The notes under the pieces are model-generated. The model worked only from the letters and a program-made list of their open reading frames with translations, ran no database searches and had not been told where the DNA came from. 64,000 nucleotides of DNA from positions 17,256,029 through 17,320,028 of the forward strand of contig CM075942.1 in assembly GCA_038030265.1 (NCBI GenBank), read 5' to 3'. Shown one piece after another: positions 52,091-64,000 of this stretch. This stretch comes from Corythucha ciliata. Taxonomy: Eukaryota; Arthropoda; Insecta; Hemiptera; Tingidae. Position numbers and translations under genes: made by a program. How positions within the stretch are numbered: position 1 is the first letter of the stretch; every line of letters starts with the position of its first letter.

Positions 52091-54165
52091 CGAACCTGCG
52101 AAACTGATTTTATAAGTACATACTTAAATGGTCCGCCCTTGGGGGTGGGTGGGGGTGTCAATTTCAGAGTCTTGGCAAAACTTTTACAGTATCTCCACGA
52201 TAATTCGCCATTTTTGCCGTGTAAAATATCTTTCTCGGACGAAATTTGAAGACATTTTTGGTTTTTGAGGTCAAAATGTTGTTATATGCCGATTAACCAG
52301 TTTTAAGGGCTAAATTTACGGTTTCCGAGTTTAGCTTTCGGTTCCTCGGATCGCCTCGCTTGGCTCCGCCCTTGAATGTAGATATAGAAAGCAGTTTAAT
52401 TTTTGTTGGAACCAAAATAATTTTGGGAGGTTTAGCTTAATAATGGAGAGCTGCGCTGGTTACAAATGACCCATAATTAAAATTGTCGTTTGGTTGACTT
52501 TTCACAATGAAGATAAGTAGCGTGCACGGTTTTTAACCCTTTGGAAGCAGGCTAATTAGAGAAAAAACAGCGTGTTCTTTCCCATCGAGCTGAACACGAC
52601 AAACTTGCCCGGGTGCAGCCTAACGTTAACTTTGCGTCTGAATTGCGCAGAGAGATTGACTCATAAGTTTTCCCTTGTAGACGACATAAATAACATGAAA
52701 AAAAGAGAAATAAATTCGATTATTACGGGTGTCGGAAAATTCGCACTATAACCTTGAGTTGTACGGGGGTGTTTCTTTGGTTCCTCCCGGGCGAGCGGAA
52801 CAACGATTTGCGACGATTAGGAAATTCCGACGATATCTGTTTACGGTTTTGGAGTCGAGTAGAGAATGAGAAAAAAAAAACAAAAAAAAAACGAAAGGAA
52901 AACATTTTCACGCCCTCTTACTCTTCGAAGGTTAAAAAAAAATAGAATAAAAGAAAGAAAGAAAAAAAAATTGAGCGAATTCAAGCGAAGCGTCAACCTT
53001 TCGCTATATTAAGGCGACTGTTACTGTAATAATTACTTCAAACTTAAAGTAATGACTCGCTACTGTGGGTAGAGAGTGAATTAAATTTAACACGTGACGT
53101 ATAAAAGTATTCCACGAACTATGAAAACCCTTAGTGGGAGGGGATGGGGGAGGCACCATTGTACGCGCATAATATTAGCCGAGTTAACGACCACTTTCTC
53201 GTTGTTTGAAGACCGTCCTAAGGAACAACGACTGCAACTGCCATTCGTCGACTACCATGTATAGAGAGAGCCGTAGTAATCAGGTATATCAATTAGGCAT
53301 TGATTTAAACAAAAAAAGTGTGTTATTGGGATTTCGTCTGATCATTATTTTCCTAGTGACAAGTGAAATGGAGAGGGGGCGGTCCTATACTCCTATAGTT
53401 CAAAAAGGTGCAAAAATTGTACGCCTTTATAACTTTTATTACTTTCACAAGAGGCCAAATGTACAGGGGCGATAAATATGCATGTCCGAGCGTCCGGCTA
53501 GTTTTTTTCAGGTGAAATAAGAAAAAGCCGAAGGAAAGCCGTTTAATTCCGCGATTAGAAAAATATTCTTTTGTACGGCTAAAGGTCAAGTCCTTCTTCG
53601 GAGGATTATTTTTTTTCATTTAAACACACGAGGAAAGGTACAGGGATAATTATTTACTGAACGCGCTACGAGTGTTGGTATCAAAACGTTGTATTATGAG
53701 GGAAAACGCTTGTCAAAATAACTATAGCTCTACCGCGTTGCCGCTGTTTTCTACATAATATAAGCGGCTGGCGGGTATAGTGGGACACGTTGATCAGATA
53801 AATACATGTTCTTAGAGCTTTTTCATGCTCTTGAGGCAGTCTTATTAGATATAACAGAAATGGTGTTCACTTACTCCCTGGAAAATCTCTCGAAATTGAA
53901 CCAATTTGGGACTAAGACTCCCATGAAAAGACCATTAACATACGTTAATAGTCCCAAGGGACCAAAATTCCCAGTTTAGTGCATTAATTAAAGTCTTATT
54001 GGGAGCAAAATTGTCTACTTTAAGGTAAAATAGAAGGCTATTATACGACAGTTTCCCCATAGCAGAGGTGCCAGTTTTTACATAGCAGTGAGTCTTCGTT
54101 ACTGGGGAGACGGCTGATTCATGAGTCACCTTCCTCTTCTTTACGGCCTACAATCGCCGTATTTC
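52091..54165. other. AT-rich unique DNA, no gene recognised
   Basis: Nothing beyond chance open frames and short A runs is seen. A TATAAAAG near 53100 is followed by no convincing coding exon. Confidence 0.5.
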
Positions 54166-54169
54166 ACCC

Positions 54170-55190
54170 CTTGGAACCACAATTTCGCACATTTTGAGCT
54201 TGAATAAATGAATTTAGCGGATTTGGCTCTCGCAGAACTCGATGTAGAGGATTTTGCTTACTCATACCTGACGAAAATTAGCTAACTTTACGGATTTATT
54301 TCCTTCATCAAAATAAACATTTCCAGAGTATTGGCTTACCCAAAACAAATTTCGTGGGACTTTCTCACCAAAAAAGCCAATTTCGTGGGTTCGCCACTCA
54401 AAAAGCCAATTTGGTGGCTTCAGTTTCACCTAAAATGAAATTTAGAGGCATTGGCTCATCCAGAACCAATTTCGGTCAATTTCGGACTTCAATGAACAGT
54501 TTCAGTCGTTGTAAAGGTTAGGCGTTAGATTGTGGGTTTATACCCCCCCCCCAACTTTATTGGCGCGAGTTTAGTCTAGTATTCAAAAAACTAATTCTAT
54601 GGGTTTAGCTCTTGAAATCCCCGTCTTCGCGGATTTGGACCCCGTTTAGAGATTTTCAGTCGTTAAAAAACAATGTTGCGGTTTTGGTTACTTCAAGAAT
54701 CAATTTCGCTGAGTTTAGTCATTCGAAACCCACAATTTAGCCGGTTTGAGGTTTCCACAACATCAATTTTGTTGTGTTTCCACATTCGAGAAACCAATTG
54801 AAAAAATGTTATAACTTGAAAGGCTCTTCTCCCGCCGCGGGCAGGTGCCCATATGGGAGAATAAAAATATACAAATTAAAAAAAAAAAAAAAAAAAATTT
54901 CCCAGGCAAGGCTCTTTTTTAAAAAACTATTTATTGGGGCTTAGTCGTTGACATGACCAATTTTTCGGGTTTGGTTCTACAAAAAACCAATTTCACGGGG
55001 CTTAGTCACTGAAAACCCCAATTTCATGGGGTATCGCTGGAAAAATAAATTTTAAGTGTTGAGCTCTGTAAAGTATATTTTGCGGGCCACGGTAGGCAAC
55101 CGAAAATAAATTCTTGAGGTGTTCCCACCTTCAAGATACCAATTTTGTGGGCCGGCCTTCTCAAAAATTCAAATTTCGTGGATTTGGCTC
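54170..55190 (+). repeat. R4 array
   Basis: Units such as AAACCAATTTCGTGGGTTTAGCTC recur about every 28-32 bp. The array is interrupted by a C run (about 54544-54552) and an A run (about 54879-54896). Confidence 0.7.
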
Positions 55191-55194
55191 TTTC

Positions 55195-56130
55195 AAAAAC
55201 CAATTATAGCCACAAAAGCCAATCACAAAAAGTTCGAACCATCAAAAGCTTGTACCACGTACCAAAAGCTCGAGCCATACAGAAAGTTCAAACCACAAAG
55301 AACTTGGACAACAATAAGCTCGAAGCACAAAAACCTCGAACTGCACAAATGCATGAACCACACAAAATAAACATTTCCAGGGTGTTGTCTCATCCAAAAC
55401 AAATTTCGTGGGACTTTCTCACCGAAAAAGCCAATTTCGTGGGCCTTCAAAAGGATCAAACCACAATAAAAAGCTCGAACCGCAAAAAAGCTCAAAACAC
55501 TGAAATGCATGAACCATTCAAGAAGACTCCTCAAAAATTCAAATTTCGTGGATTGGGCTCTTCCAAAAACCTATTATTGCCACAAAAGCTAACAACAAAA
55601 AGTTCGATTCAACAAAAACTCATACCACCGACAACAACAAGCTCAACAATAAGCTCGAACCACAAAAAGCTCGAACCACGCAAAAACTTGAACCACACAA
55701 AGCTTGGAGAACAATAAGCTCACACTACAAATAGCTCGGGCTACAATAAGCTTGAACCTCAAAAAGCTTGATCCACACGAAAGCTTGAACCACTAACAGC
55801 TGGAACCACAAAAAGCTTGAACCACAAAAAGCTTGAACCACAAAAAGCCTGAACCACGAAGCTCAAACCGAAAAAATCTCGAACCACAAACCACATACCA
55901 CATCATCAAACCACAACATCAACACCAAACCACAATCAAAAGCTCGAACCACGAAATGCTCGGACCACATAAAAAGCTCGAACTACAAATAGCCCGAACC
56001 ACAAAAAACCCGAACCACAAAAAGCTCGAACCACAAAAAGATCAAACCACAATTAAAAGCTCGAACCACGAAAAGCTCGGACCACTTAAAATGCGTAAAC
56101 CACTAATAGCTCGAACCACAAAATAAATCC
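55195..56130 (+). repeat. R3 16-bp array (best preserved), mixed with R4
   Basis: Between 55800 and 55860 the unit AAAAAGCTTGAACCAC repeats exactly three times at a 16-bp step; elsewhere spacing is 16 to 20 bp with one or two changes per unit. Two R4 stretches are embedded (55370-55450 and 55525-55575). Reading frames through it, such as 55145-55717, are repeat artefacts rich in Lys, Asn and Thr. Confidence 0.85.
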
Positions 56131-56459
56131 ACCCACAACCCCCCCCCCCTCCAATCAATGGCTAGGAGATCTGTGGACGGAGATCTGCGTAGCAAATACT
56201 GTTTGCTCAACGGACAGGCCACAAGGCCAATTTTGTGATTCAGGCGAGAAGGGTGAGAACTGGAGGGGGGCGGGGTAATCGCCCCTGCACGCACACTTCG
56301 AAACGTTGTTGCCGGTAGGAAGATAACTGTGATTCGAGTCATACAAGGCGTAGCCAGATGGAAGAAAGGGGTGGGCAGTTGGCCTCAATTAGACTCGAAA
56401 GCACATCAGCTGTAGCGGGACAGATGCCCACCCCTAGATACCATAGAAAAGTACAAATT

Positions 56460-57690
56460 GTATGGGTTCACCACATTTGTTTCGCCTTCGCTCACAATAA
56501 AAAAAATCATGTCACAGATTTTGCACTCTATATAAAACCAATTTCACCATGTTTTCCACTGGAAAACCATTTTCGGGAGGGAGGGCGGTGGTTGCCTCTA
56601 ATTAAAAAACCAATCTGGGGGATTTTTCTTTGATAAAATATTTTTTGCAATATACTGGCTGATTTCGCGGATTTATCACACCTAAAACCGATTTTAGGGG
56701 GTCTAGCTCATGAATAATCATTTACGCGGGGTTAGTTCATTCAAAAGCCAATTCTGCCGATTTCGCACACTTAATAAACTATTTTTTCGGGTCTGGCTCA
56801 CTAAAAACCCCAAATTTATCTGACTTCGCACTTTAAAAAATCAATTTCACGTATTTAAAAAAAAAAATCCGTTAACTCACTAAAAACCCAAATTTCACGG
56901 CAATTTTTTGTTCCTCAAAACCCAATTTTGCGGGGGTGCCTAATTCACAAGGCAGTTTTGTGGATTTGCCTCTCCAAAAAATCATTTTCGCAGGTCTGGT
57001 TCTAAGAAATCATTTGTCGGATTTGGCTTACCCACTACAAAAACAATTTCACGGATTATTCTCAGCAAAAACCAATTATTGTGGCTCTAGCTTTCTTTAA
57101 TATAAATTTCACGGCTTTAGCACATAACAACCAATTTATTTCTTTAGAAACCCCAGTATTTCTGATTTCTCACACTAAAATAACAATTTTCACGGGTATG
57201 GCTCACTAAAAACCCAATTTAGCGGAGATTTTGTTTCTGAATTATTAATTTTGCGCGTTTCCGTTGCTGAAAATTACATTTCTCGGATTTTGATTTCTAG
57301 ACCTAGATTCGAGGATTTTGTTCACTTAAACATCAAATTACGCCGGTCTGGTCACTGAAAAAAAACATTCTCACGGATTTTGTACGCTAAAAAACCATTT
57401 TCGCAAATTTTTTTGCACCTAAAAATCTAATGTCGCAGGTCTGGCCCACTAAAAAGCAATTTTTGCGGGTTAAGCTCGCTAAAATAAAACACGTTCTTAT
57501 ACCAGGTTTGACTAGCTATAAACCCCCGATTTTGGAACTGCGAAAATCCAATGTTCACGGGGTTGCCTCATTCAGACATCAATATCGCTGATTTTGCACA
57601 CTTAAACCCCATTTTCGTGGTTCTGACTCAGTAAAATCCTAATTTCGTGAATTTTGGCTTTGTTCTTGCTGAAAGCCAAATTTCGTGGGC
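56460..57690 (+). repeat. R4 array (largest)
   Basis: About 40 units of AAAACCAATTTCACGG followed by GTTTGGCTCACT, spacing about 28 to 32 bp, with heavy decay. Confidence 0.75.
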
Positions 57691-58784
57691 CCCAACATCG
57701 AAGTAATCCATTATTCCACCTGTTGTCGCTGTCGGCCATAGGTGACATCTTCTCGAGTGAAGCTGCCCCACCCCCAGATCAAGGCCCGGGTGGTCGTATA
57801 GGCCGTTATTGAACTGATGGGCCGTCGTGACGAGGGAAGGGGAAATTAAAGCTTCTTGGGCGCGAACTTGCCAGTTGCAGCGGCTTTTTATTACAGCCTC
57901 AAATGGCAATTTCGAAGTTCTGCGGTAGACTTACCTTAGATATATGCTCAGTTTTTGAGTTCCAGGAGAACAAAAAGGAACCATTTTCCTTTGACTCAGT
58001 TTTGAGACTATATATCCAATAGAACCGAATAGTCACTTGTCAGTTTCCAGGTGTGAACGCTGTTCCAATGGTAGAAAGGAGAGGTTTACGAGCGTTTTAG
58101 AGTTGAATTGACAGTTTTGAGACATCTAAATTGGGAGAAAATAAATGTTGTGATGGCCCATTCAGATTTCTAGGAACAAAAAATTTGAAGGTTTCCAGAC
58201 CGAGTTTTGATTTTCGAAGGGCAGATGGCGCGGGGGAGCATTACTTTGCTGGACAGTGGACAGCCAGTTTTTATAGCCAACTTCTCTCTGTTTTCAGGTT
58301 TCCTGGCTGCTAAAATGACTGGTCAAATTTAGCGACTGAGTTACTTGGAATGGCAGGGGGGCGTGCTCCTGAGGCGTGAATTGTGACAAGTTGCCGATTT
58401 TCGTCAAGTTTTCAGAGCTACCTATTTGTTTATATTCCTCTCTCCCTCACAGGAAGAAATGAGTACATTCCGAAAACACGACGGAAGTTTTCTGTCTAAT
58501 TCTTTTTAACCCGATACGAAGCTTCTTCGTATTCAATTGGGCTTACTCGATGAGAACGTTGTGCCTTTTCTTTTTTTAATTATTTATCATTATTTGATTT
58601 TTTTATTTTCTAATTTCAATTTCCTACGTCGCTCTTCCTTTCTATCCTTCTCGCACCCCTCACCCCCTCCATTCCATCCCACACGATCTATGCACCTTCT
58701 CGTGATAAAGATGCCGCGAAGACTTGGCTATTAAAGTGGGGAACTTCTTCCCTTCTTCCCTCTTGCCAACTTTTACTCCCTGAG

Positions 58785-58791
58785 TATAAAA
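58785..58791 (+). promoter_or_regulatory. TATA box of the last secreted-protein gene
   Basis: TATAAAA lies 40 bp before the ATG at 58825. Transcription would start near 58810-58816, leaving a 5' UTR of only about 10 to 15 nt. Confidence 0.6.
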
Positions 58792-58824
58792 CGGTATGAA
58801 ACAAGGTCAAGGCGCTTCTTCAAG

Positions 58825-61543
58825 ATGATTGTCTCGCAGCATCCCGTAAGTACCATTTTTTCTTTCTCTCATCGCAAACGGCAAAATATCGATGTGTTTC
58901 CCTTGTTTTCAATTTTTAGAATTAAATTATCTCCGGTGTCTCAATTTTAGGATCGTAAAATTACCCTTGGAATTAATTTCAATAAAGTTCAAACTTGGAA
59001 TGAAGAACCACCAGCGTATCCGAAACACTGCAATTTAATTGAAAAGTTAATTTATTCGCGAAACCAATAAGGTCTAATCGTTCAAGGTGTAAAAAATTAG
59101 CTGTACTTTACGATTTTGACCGCATGTTCCACATCATGCTTCCAACTTTCCTTTTTTTTGCCCATTTTTTGAGTGTAGGCGTCCAAAACAGTGCTAGGGG
59201 AAGGGGTTTGGACATTATTTTCCATATCACAAAACTGTTGCATGTCACCCTTTCCACCCTCTGCCCACCAACGCCTTAACAACCCATCTAGATGCATAAT
59301 GTTATTTTACGTAATCAATTCATATCATCGATGGGCAGCCACTTGCTAAATAATAACGTGACGAGGGAGACGTTGGGATTTGTGTGAAGGGGTTGTTGGG
59401 GGGGGGGGGCTAATATGAAAAACACTTTGAAATCGTCAAAGTTAATTCATCGTGTGAGAGGACGCTGATCTTAACTTTTTTTTTAGCTTTCTATGACGGG
59501 GCGAAGTGAGGATAAAAACAGGAGAGAGAAAGATTGCGAAGCATGTACCTTTCACGTTGATTCGTCTTTTTCGCTCGAATTCAAAATCCTTTCCAAAGTA
59601 ATTTTAATACAGCAACGGCGGATCGAGTGTTATGGTGGGGGGGGGGGTGAGGGCGTATGTTGGATTTCCTATGCTAATTTTTTGATTTTCCTTTACAGAT
59701 ATGGTTCGGATTACTTTCACTAATTGCCGGCAGTGTTGCGGACCGGTAAGTCGATCAAATATTGAAAGGCGGATGAGTTTTTTTTTAATTTGTCGAACTA
59801 AGGAACCCATAAAGTACTTAATTTCACGAATCAGTGGGTCATCTAGGCTGTTAGGGGAAAATGTGGTTCGGGGGAGGGGGCGTTGAATTAATTTGTAATA
59901 AACCGTATAGATTTTCCGTCTTTCATCATATCCCGCACATCGCCCCCTTGCGTTCCTCAAATGGGGCGAAACGAAAGTTCCCTTCTTTGTCAGGCCTTTA
60001 CACACAGTACTCCATCAAACAGCAATCGGCTTTGACGCTGACAAAAAAGAGTATTGTGGGTCGGGTGGGAGAGTTGATAATGATTTATAAATTACTCAAA
60101 CCGTACAAATAAGCACGACCCTGAGTGCTTCACGCACAATTATCCTAAAACGTCTTTATTTTATTTTTAAAGACATTTTTTAGGGCACTTTTCCTTTGCA
60201 GGCGCCTCAATTTGCGCTAAAGAAGTAAAACAAAAACAAAATACTACGGCCTGCTGTGCTGTACGCGCTCGAGAGTAAAAACAATATCAACAAGTGGTTC
60301 ATTCCCATGAACGTTATGTATTGACAGGGATGTTTCGAAAGAAATAATAGGACGTTCGCTGATTTTGTTGGATGGGGCGACAGTGTTAAACGGATTGAGA
60401 GGGTGGTGTGGGGGGGGGGTACTGGGGAGTGGAAAATTGCGGCTGACCCGTCCGCAAATTGAGCGGCTGACGTCGATCGTTTCACAACGAGAGAAGTCTC
60501 ATAGTCAGTCAATAATTCAAATTACGCGTTTTGTCTCACGGAATTCGTCAAAGTGGGCTTGAGCAACATCGACTGGGTCAACCATAACGTGTAAAACAGT
60601 TGTAGCGCAGGTAAAGGGGATAGTCTAAGAGAGAAATTACGCTCTTACTATTTTATTTTCTCCAGTGCGTTTTCATGGGTGTGAAGGAGGGACTGGTGGC
60701 GGTCACAACCCTCCAGTGGGAGGGGGGGGGGAGGCAGCACCCCTTCAAAATGGTCATATCTTGTTGTCGAACGACACAAACAGAACAGGTTCTAGAGCGT
60801 CGCCAATTCCACTAAAACCCGGACATGTGAGGTCCCCAGACATGACGTGAGACCTTCTTAGATGATAAATACGACGTCATCATCATAAAGATGCCATATT
60901 GGACCCAGAGACACGGTGTTCAAGTCCAACTGGCCGCCCAGTGGTGGACCTACAGTCAAGGATTAGCGCTTTTTCATAATGTTACCAATCAGCCAATCAG
61001 CGCTTTTTCTCAATTAGGTATATCAGCAAATTCGTGTTATACCTATTTGCACTTTTAGCCATCCATGATATAGCGTTTTTCCTCTATTCATCCGCTAATT
61101 AGTCTTTATCTCAGTCTAGCAGCTAATTAGCGATATTTCCACCTTTTGCCGCGAATGAGCATTACGTTTCTCCTTGGTCATGGCTCACGAATTAGCTTTT
61201 TTTCTTAATTTTAGACATGAAGCTTCCTAAAGAAACTGCAAATTGGGATTTTATTCCCAACTTTAGCCACGAATTTACCTTTTTTTTTTTCCACTTACAC
61301 AAGTGACATTTATCCACGTTTTAGTGTTTTTCTCAATTTTAGTATAGCTAATTACCGATATTTTATCTAAAAACACTAAATCGCGGAATCAAAAATCACT
61401 ACTATTGCGGCTATAATTGAGGAAAAGAGCTGATTAGCGGATAAAATATTGCAAAATCGAAAATTCTTGACTACAAATAAAAAAATCGTTAATCGCACGG
61501 CTATAAAGTTGTGAAGTTTTCTCATTATTAGCCATGTATTACT

Positions 61544-61581
<38 letters not shown>

Positions 61582-64000
61582 TGTAAAATTTATCCGCGAT
61601 TTATTTTTGTACTCAATCAGAGCAATGAATCAGCGCTTTTTCTCAATTTTAGCTACAAATTAGCACTTTATTTCAAATTCAGGCTCAAATCAGCTTTTTT
61701 TTTTTTCACTTTCAGGCATGAATCAGTGCTTTTTCTCTATTATAGCCATGGGCTTGCCCAAAGAACACCACGGTAGCGTTTTTTTCTGAATTTTGACCGT
61801 AAAAGGGCCTGCATATTCTGTAAATTTGCGAGTGGCTCTCAATATTGGTCTAGGAGCGTGGCATCGAGAATCATCCCAATTTTCGCCCCACAAACGAACA
61901 CATTTTCGCAATTATAGCCACGAGTATGAGCGAGTTTTCAAACTTTCTGGTGAAAACTTGTTCCAAGATCAGCACATTAGAGCGCATTTTTAATTTTAAC
62001 CCAAGGTCCTAATACAGAAACTGGGGATCAGGGTACTTTCTCTATTTATGCAGCCGTGAAATATCCTGTTAAGTTGTGGATGAGAAACGCTCCTTTTAGC
62101 GATTTTTAACGTGTTAATAATCGTCAGTTTTACCATATTTTGGACGCAAGTAATCATTTTTGTTAATTTTAAGGCGTGGATTACCCGTCAAGCCATTTTA
62201 AGTGCGCGAATGTCAGGTTTGCTGCGCAAGTTTAGTTTAGCCATTTCCGATGCGTGAATAGTCAGTTTGGACATTTTAGGGCACAAATGGTCCGTTTGGC
62301 CGTTTTCAGAGCTTTATAAAATTGCCAGTTTGCTATTTTAAGGACGTTAATCGTCATTTTAGCAATTTTAAGGGAGCATAGAGTAATTTTTGCTATTTGT
62401 AGGGCGTAAATAGCCAGTTCGTATACATATACCTTCTTTCAGGCACTCCATGCGTTCACAAAGGGGAGGCTTCAAAAGGAATGGATTTTACAACACGACC
62501 ACACACACGGCCCTAAAAAACGGTTGGCCTGTAGGCTTTTTCGCCGCGTTTTCCCACCAGATGGTCCTCTCCGACCCACCCTACCGGACCACCACCCTCT
62601 TTAGTACTCCACGGGCCACGAGTTGTACCATAAACCACACAAAATGAGCAGTTCTCCCAACATGAACACGCCGCGTGTACTGAAACCTGCGAGCCCAGCG
62701 CACTGTGAGCTTGGAGTGTGGCTCACTGTCTCCAACAAAGTTTGTGTTTGAAAGAGTAAAACTCAAGAAATTTGGGTTTTTAAAAAGCGAAATCACTAAA
62801 TTTGGTTTTTGAAAGAGCCTAACAGCCTGGAATTTGCGATTTGAACGGGACAAATCCGGAAAATCTTTTATTGTGGGTAAATCTGTGAAATAACTGAGGG
62901 TTGTGAGAGCCAAATTAACGAAAATTGGGTTTGGATCAGCTGAATCAGTGAATTTTGGGTTTTAAATCCCAAAATTATAGTTTTTCGAATTTTCCAAACC
63001 TGCGAAACAAATTTTAGACTGAGCTGAAGCCAGGAAACCTTGTTTTCTCAAGAGTAAAAGTACGCACAATTTGGGTTTGAATTACACAAATTTTTAAAAT
63101 TGGGGGTTTCTAGATGCCAAATCCCCGATATTTTCTCATCGGTTAAGGAAGAGCGAATTCACGGTGAAGTTGTGAGGATCGGAGGGGGGATTTAAAGTGC
63201 GCTCTTAGTCCTGGAACTTGAACATTTTCAAATTTTGTATAACTTATAATACATTTTAATTGATTTCTGCGCTTTATTTCTTGTAGAATGCCGCCCAAAC
63301 TATTGAAAGTGACCAATAACGTTGGGAAGGCCTTGCAAGCCGGTCGCTACTCCGGTTCAATGGTTCCCATACCGCCCAAGATTGTTCTCCAAGCGAATTT
63401 CGCCCGAAAAGAAGTTCACCTTCCGGGTCGGTCGTATCGACGAAAACGTCGTCCACCACCACCGCCGCCGCCGAACCGAAGACCCCAAATTCAAAGTTAT
63501 CAACGCGACAAGCACGCCACCCAGAGTCGAGGGAAATATCGAGACGGTGCCAGCGGAGGCCATAGAGGCAGTGGCGGAGGCAAATATCGGTCACATTCGT
63601 CCTCGCGTCTACCGTATCGCGACCCAGAATATTTTGAGCAAGAGGTAAACCCCCCCGGTGTCTGCCTTTGCCCATTGCACTACTTTGACGGTTTTTATTT
63701 ATTTTTTAGTTAGAGGACGTCGACAGTGAAATGGATTACGACTTCGACGATTCACCCTACAGAAGTTACTCCTCGGAACACGACGTCATTCACCAAGCAG
63801 CTGAATTTCATCCATCGGCCTATAAATCAACCAGAAATAAAAATGTCAATCACAGGGAACCTGATGAATCATTCGAAGCGATGACTTTCAGAAAACCACA
63901 GCCCATGACTTCGAAAAAGAGGAAAAAAATCAGGCAACAGGTTTCTGGTGCACAGCATTTGTACAGTGGACCTTTGTATCGACCGTATTATCATCAAGAA
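58825..64000 (+). CDS. Secreted basic Pro/Tyr/His/Ser-rich protein, 3' end beyond window
   Basis: Four exons are read: 58825-58845, 59699-59745, 63287-63644 and from 63710 to beyond the window end. Junction phases are 0, 2 and 0. Exon 1 is MIVSQHP and exon 2 completes the signal peptide (IWFGLLSLIAGSVAD). Exon 3 has a Pro/Val-rich start (MVPIPPKIVLQANFARKE), then the polybasic and polyproline stretch RSYRRKRRPPPPPPPNRRP, then a Gly/Ser/Arg-rich segment (GASGGHRGSGGGKYRSHSSS). Exon 4 is acidic at first (EDVDSEMDYDFDD), then mixed, with TSKKRKKIRQQ and YSGPLYRPYYHQE. About 239 residues are seen; no cysteine and no known domain. An additional exon inside the 3.5-kb intron cannot be excluded. Composition and gene layout suggest an extracellular structural protein. 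Confidence 0.7.
60960..62060. repeat. R1 array with an internal orientation switch
   Basis: Sense units fill 60960-61370, antisense units 61380-61480 (GGCTATAATTGAGGAAAA type), and sense units 61500-62060. It sits in the large intron of the last secreted-protein gene. Confidence 0.7.
61546..61580. repeat. Poly-T run (35 T)
   Basis: Thirty-five consecutive T, the longest homopolymer seen, inside an R1 array whose units normally carry five to eight T. It probably grew by slippage from an R1 T tract. Confidence 0.9.
62095..62440 (-). repeat. R2 array, inverted
   Basis: CAGTTTGGCCATTTTAGGGC-type units (reverse complement of the R2 consensus) recur about every 30 bp and follow the R1 array directly. 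Confidence 0.7.
62700..63120 (-). repeat. R4-like tract, inverted
   Basis: Units such as GAGCCAAATTAACGAAAATTGGGTTT are the reverse complement of the R4 type; weakly conserved. Confidence 0.5.

Larger units (their letters stand above)
49062..58784. other. Gene desert filled with repeats
   Basis: No complete gene is supported. The stretch holds R1 arrays (49.2, 49.7-51.5 kb), MITE copy 2, a duplicated exon fragment (51941-52090), AT-rich unique DNA (52.2-54.1 kb), and R4 and R3 arrays (54.2-57.7 kb). GC-richer unique DNA (57.7-58.8 kb) leads up to the last gene. Confidence 0.6.

Noticed and set aside
53100..53475. TATAAAAG followed by an open frame at 53206-53475
   Set aside because: Spacing does not fit a TATA-driven start, there is no signal peptide or splice pattern, and the translation looks random.
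55145..55717. 190-residue open frame, the longest in the window
   Set aside because: It is built from R3 and R4 repeat units (Lys/Asn/Thr-rich repeats), has no start context or splice support, and the opposite strand is open as well.
63357..63675. Minus-strand frames of 68 and 133 residues at the window end
   Set aside because: Antisense to the well-supported exon 63287-63644.

Overview
This window is nuclear DNA from an animal, most likely an arthropod; the species cannot be named from sequence alone. Five conserved metazoan genes are broken into GT-AG exons. Three further genes encode small secreted proteins whose signal peptide is interrupted by a phase-0 intron after only 5 to 9 codons, and two of these have TATA boxes (one also a TCAGT initiator), a layout typical of arthropod cuticle and other extracellular-protein genes. 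There is no bacterial gene arrangement, no rRNA, no recognisable tRNA and no CRISPR array.

Layout. 599-2420 (+): the 3' eight exons of OXCT1 (succinyl-CoA:3-ketoacid CoA-transferase). 2579-7480 (-): a complete CBWD/ZNG1-type zinc GTPase, tail to tail with OXCT1. 7928-11593 (+): ATPSCKMT (FAM173 family lysine methyltransferase), head to head with ZNG1. 11689-13470 (-): the membrane core of an SLC38A9-like lysosomal amino-acid transporter, tail to tail with ATPSCKMT; a probable first coding exon lies at 21652-21758. 22251-27340 (+): complete phosphoglucomutase PGM1 in ten exons, head to head with that exon. From 27.4 kb on the DNA is gene-poor: secreted-protein genes at 33031-33750, 43745-49061 and 58825 to beyond 64000, plus one doubtful small gene at 34165-34475.

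The conserved genes are mostly metabolic or organellar (ketone-body use, zinc delivery, ATP synthase c-subunit methylation, lysosomal amino-acid sensing, glucose-phosphate interconversion). They alternate in strand, so they form tail-to-tail and head-to-head pairs with intergenic gaps of about 95 to 490 bp. Introns are bimodal: about 50-120 bp, or several kb and filled with repeats.

The most unusual feature is the noncoding DNA. Most of it consists of long, badly decayed arrays of at least four short-period repeat families, here called R1 (about 30 bp, CTCAATTTTAGCCGCGAATTAGCG-like), R2 (about 30 bp, AAATGGCTAAACTGACGATTCACGCC-like), R3 (16 bp, AAAAAGCTTGAACCAC) and R4 (about 28 bp, AACCAATTTCGTGGATTTGGCTC-like). 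Each occurs in several places and in both orientations, and the arrays are cut by inserted non-autonomous DNA transposons: two copies of a roughly 0.5-kb MITE with 13-bp inverted ends, a Harbinger-like MITE with a TAA duplication, and a 1.1-kb foldback element. Long G or C runs (9 to 17 bases) recur every few kb. All exon boundaries were placed by eye from splice signals, phase and remembered family similarity; no alignment or search was run.
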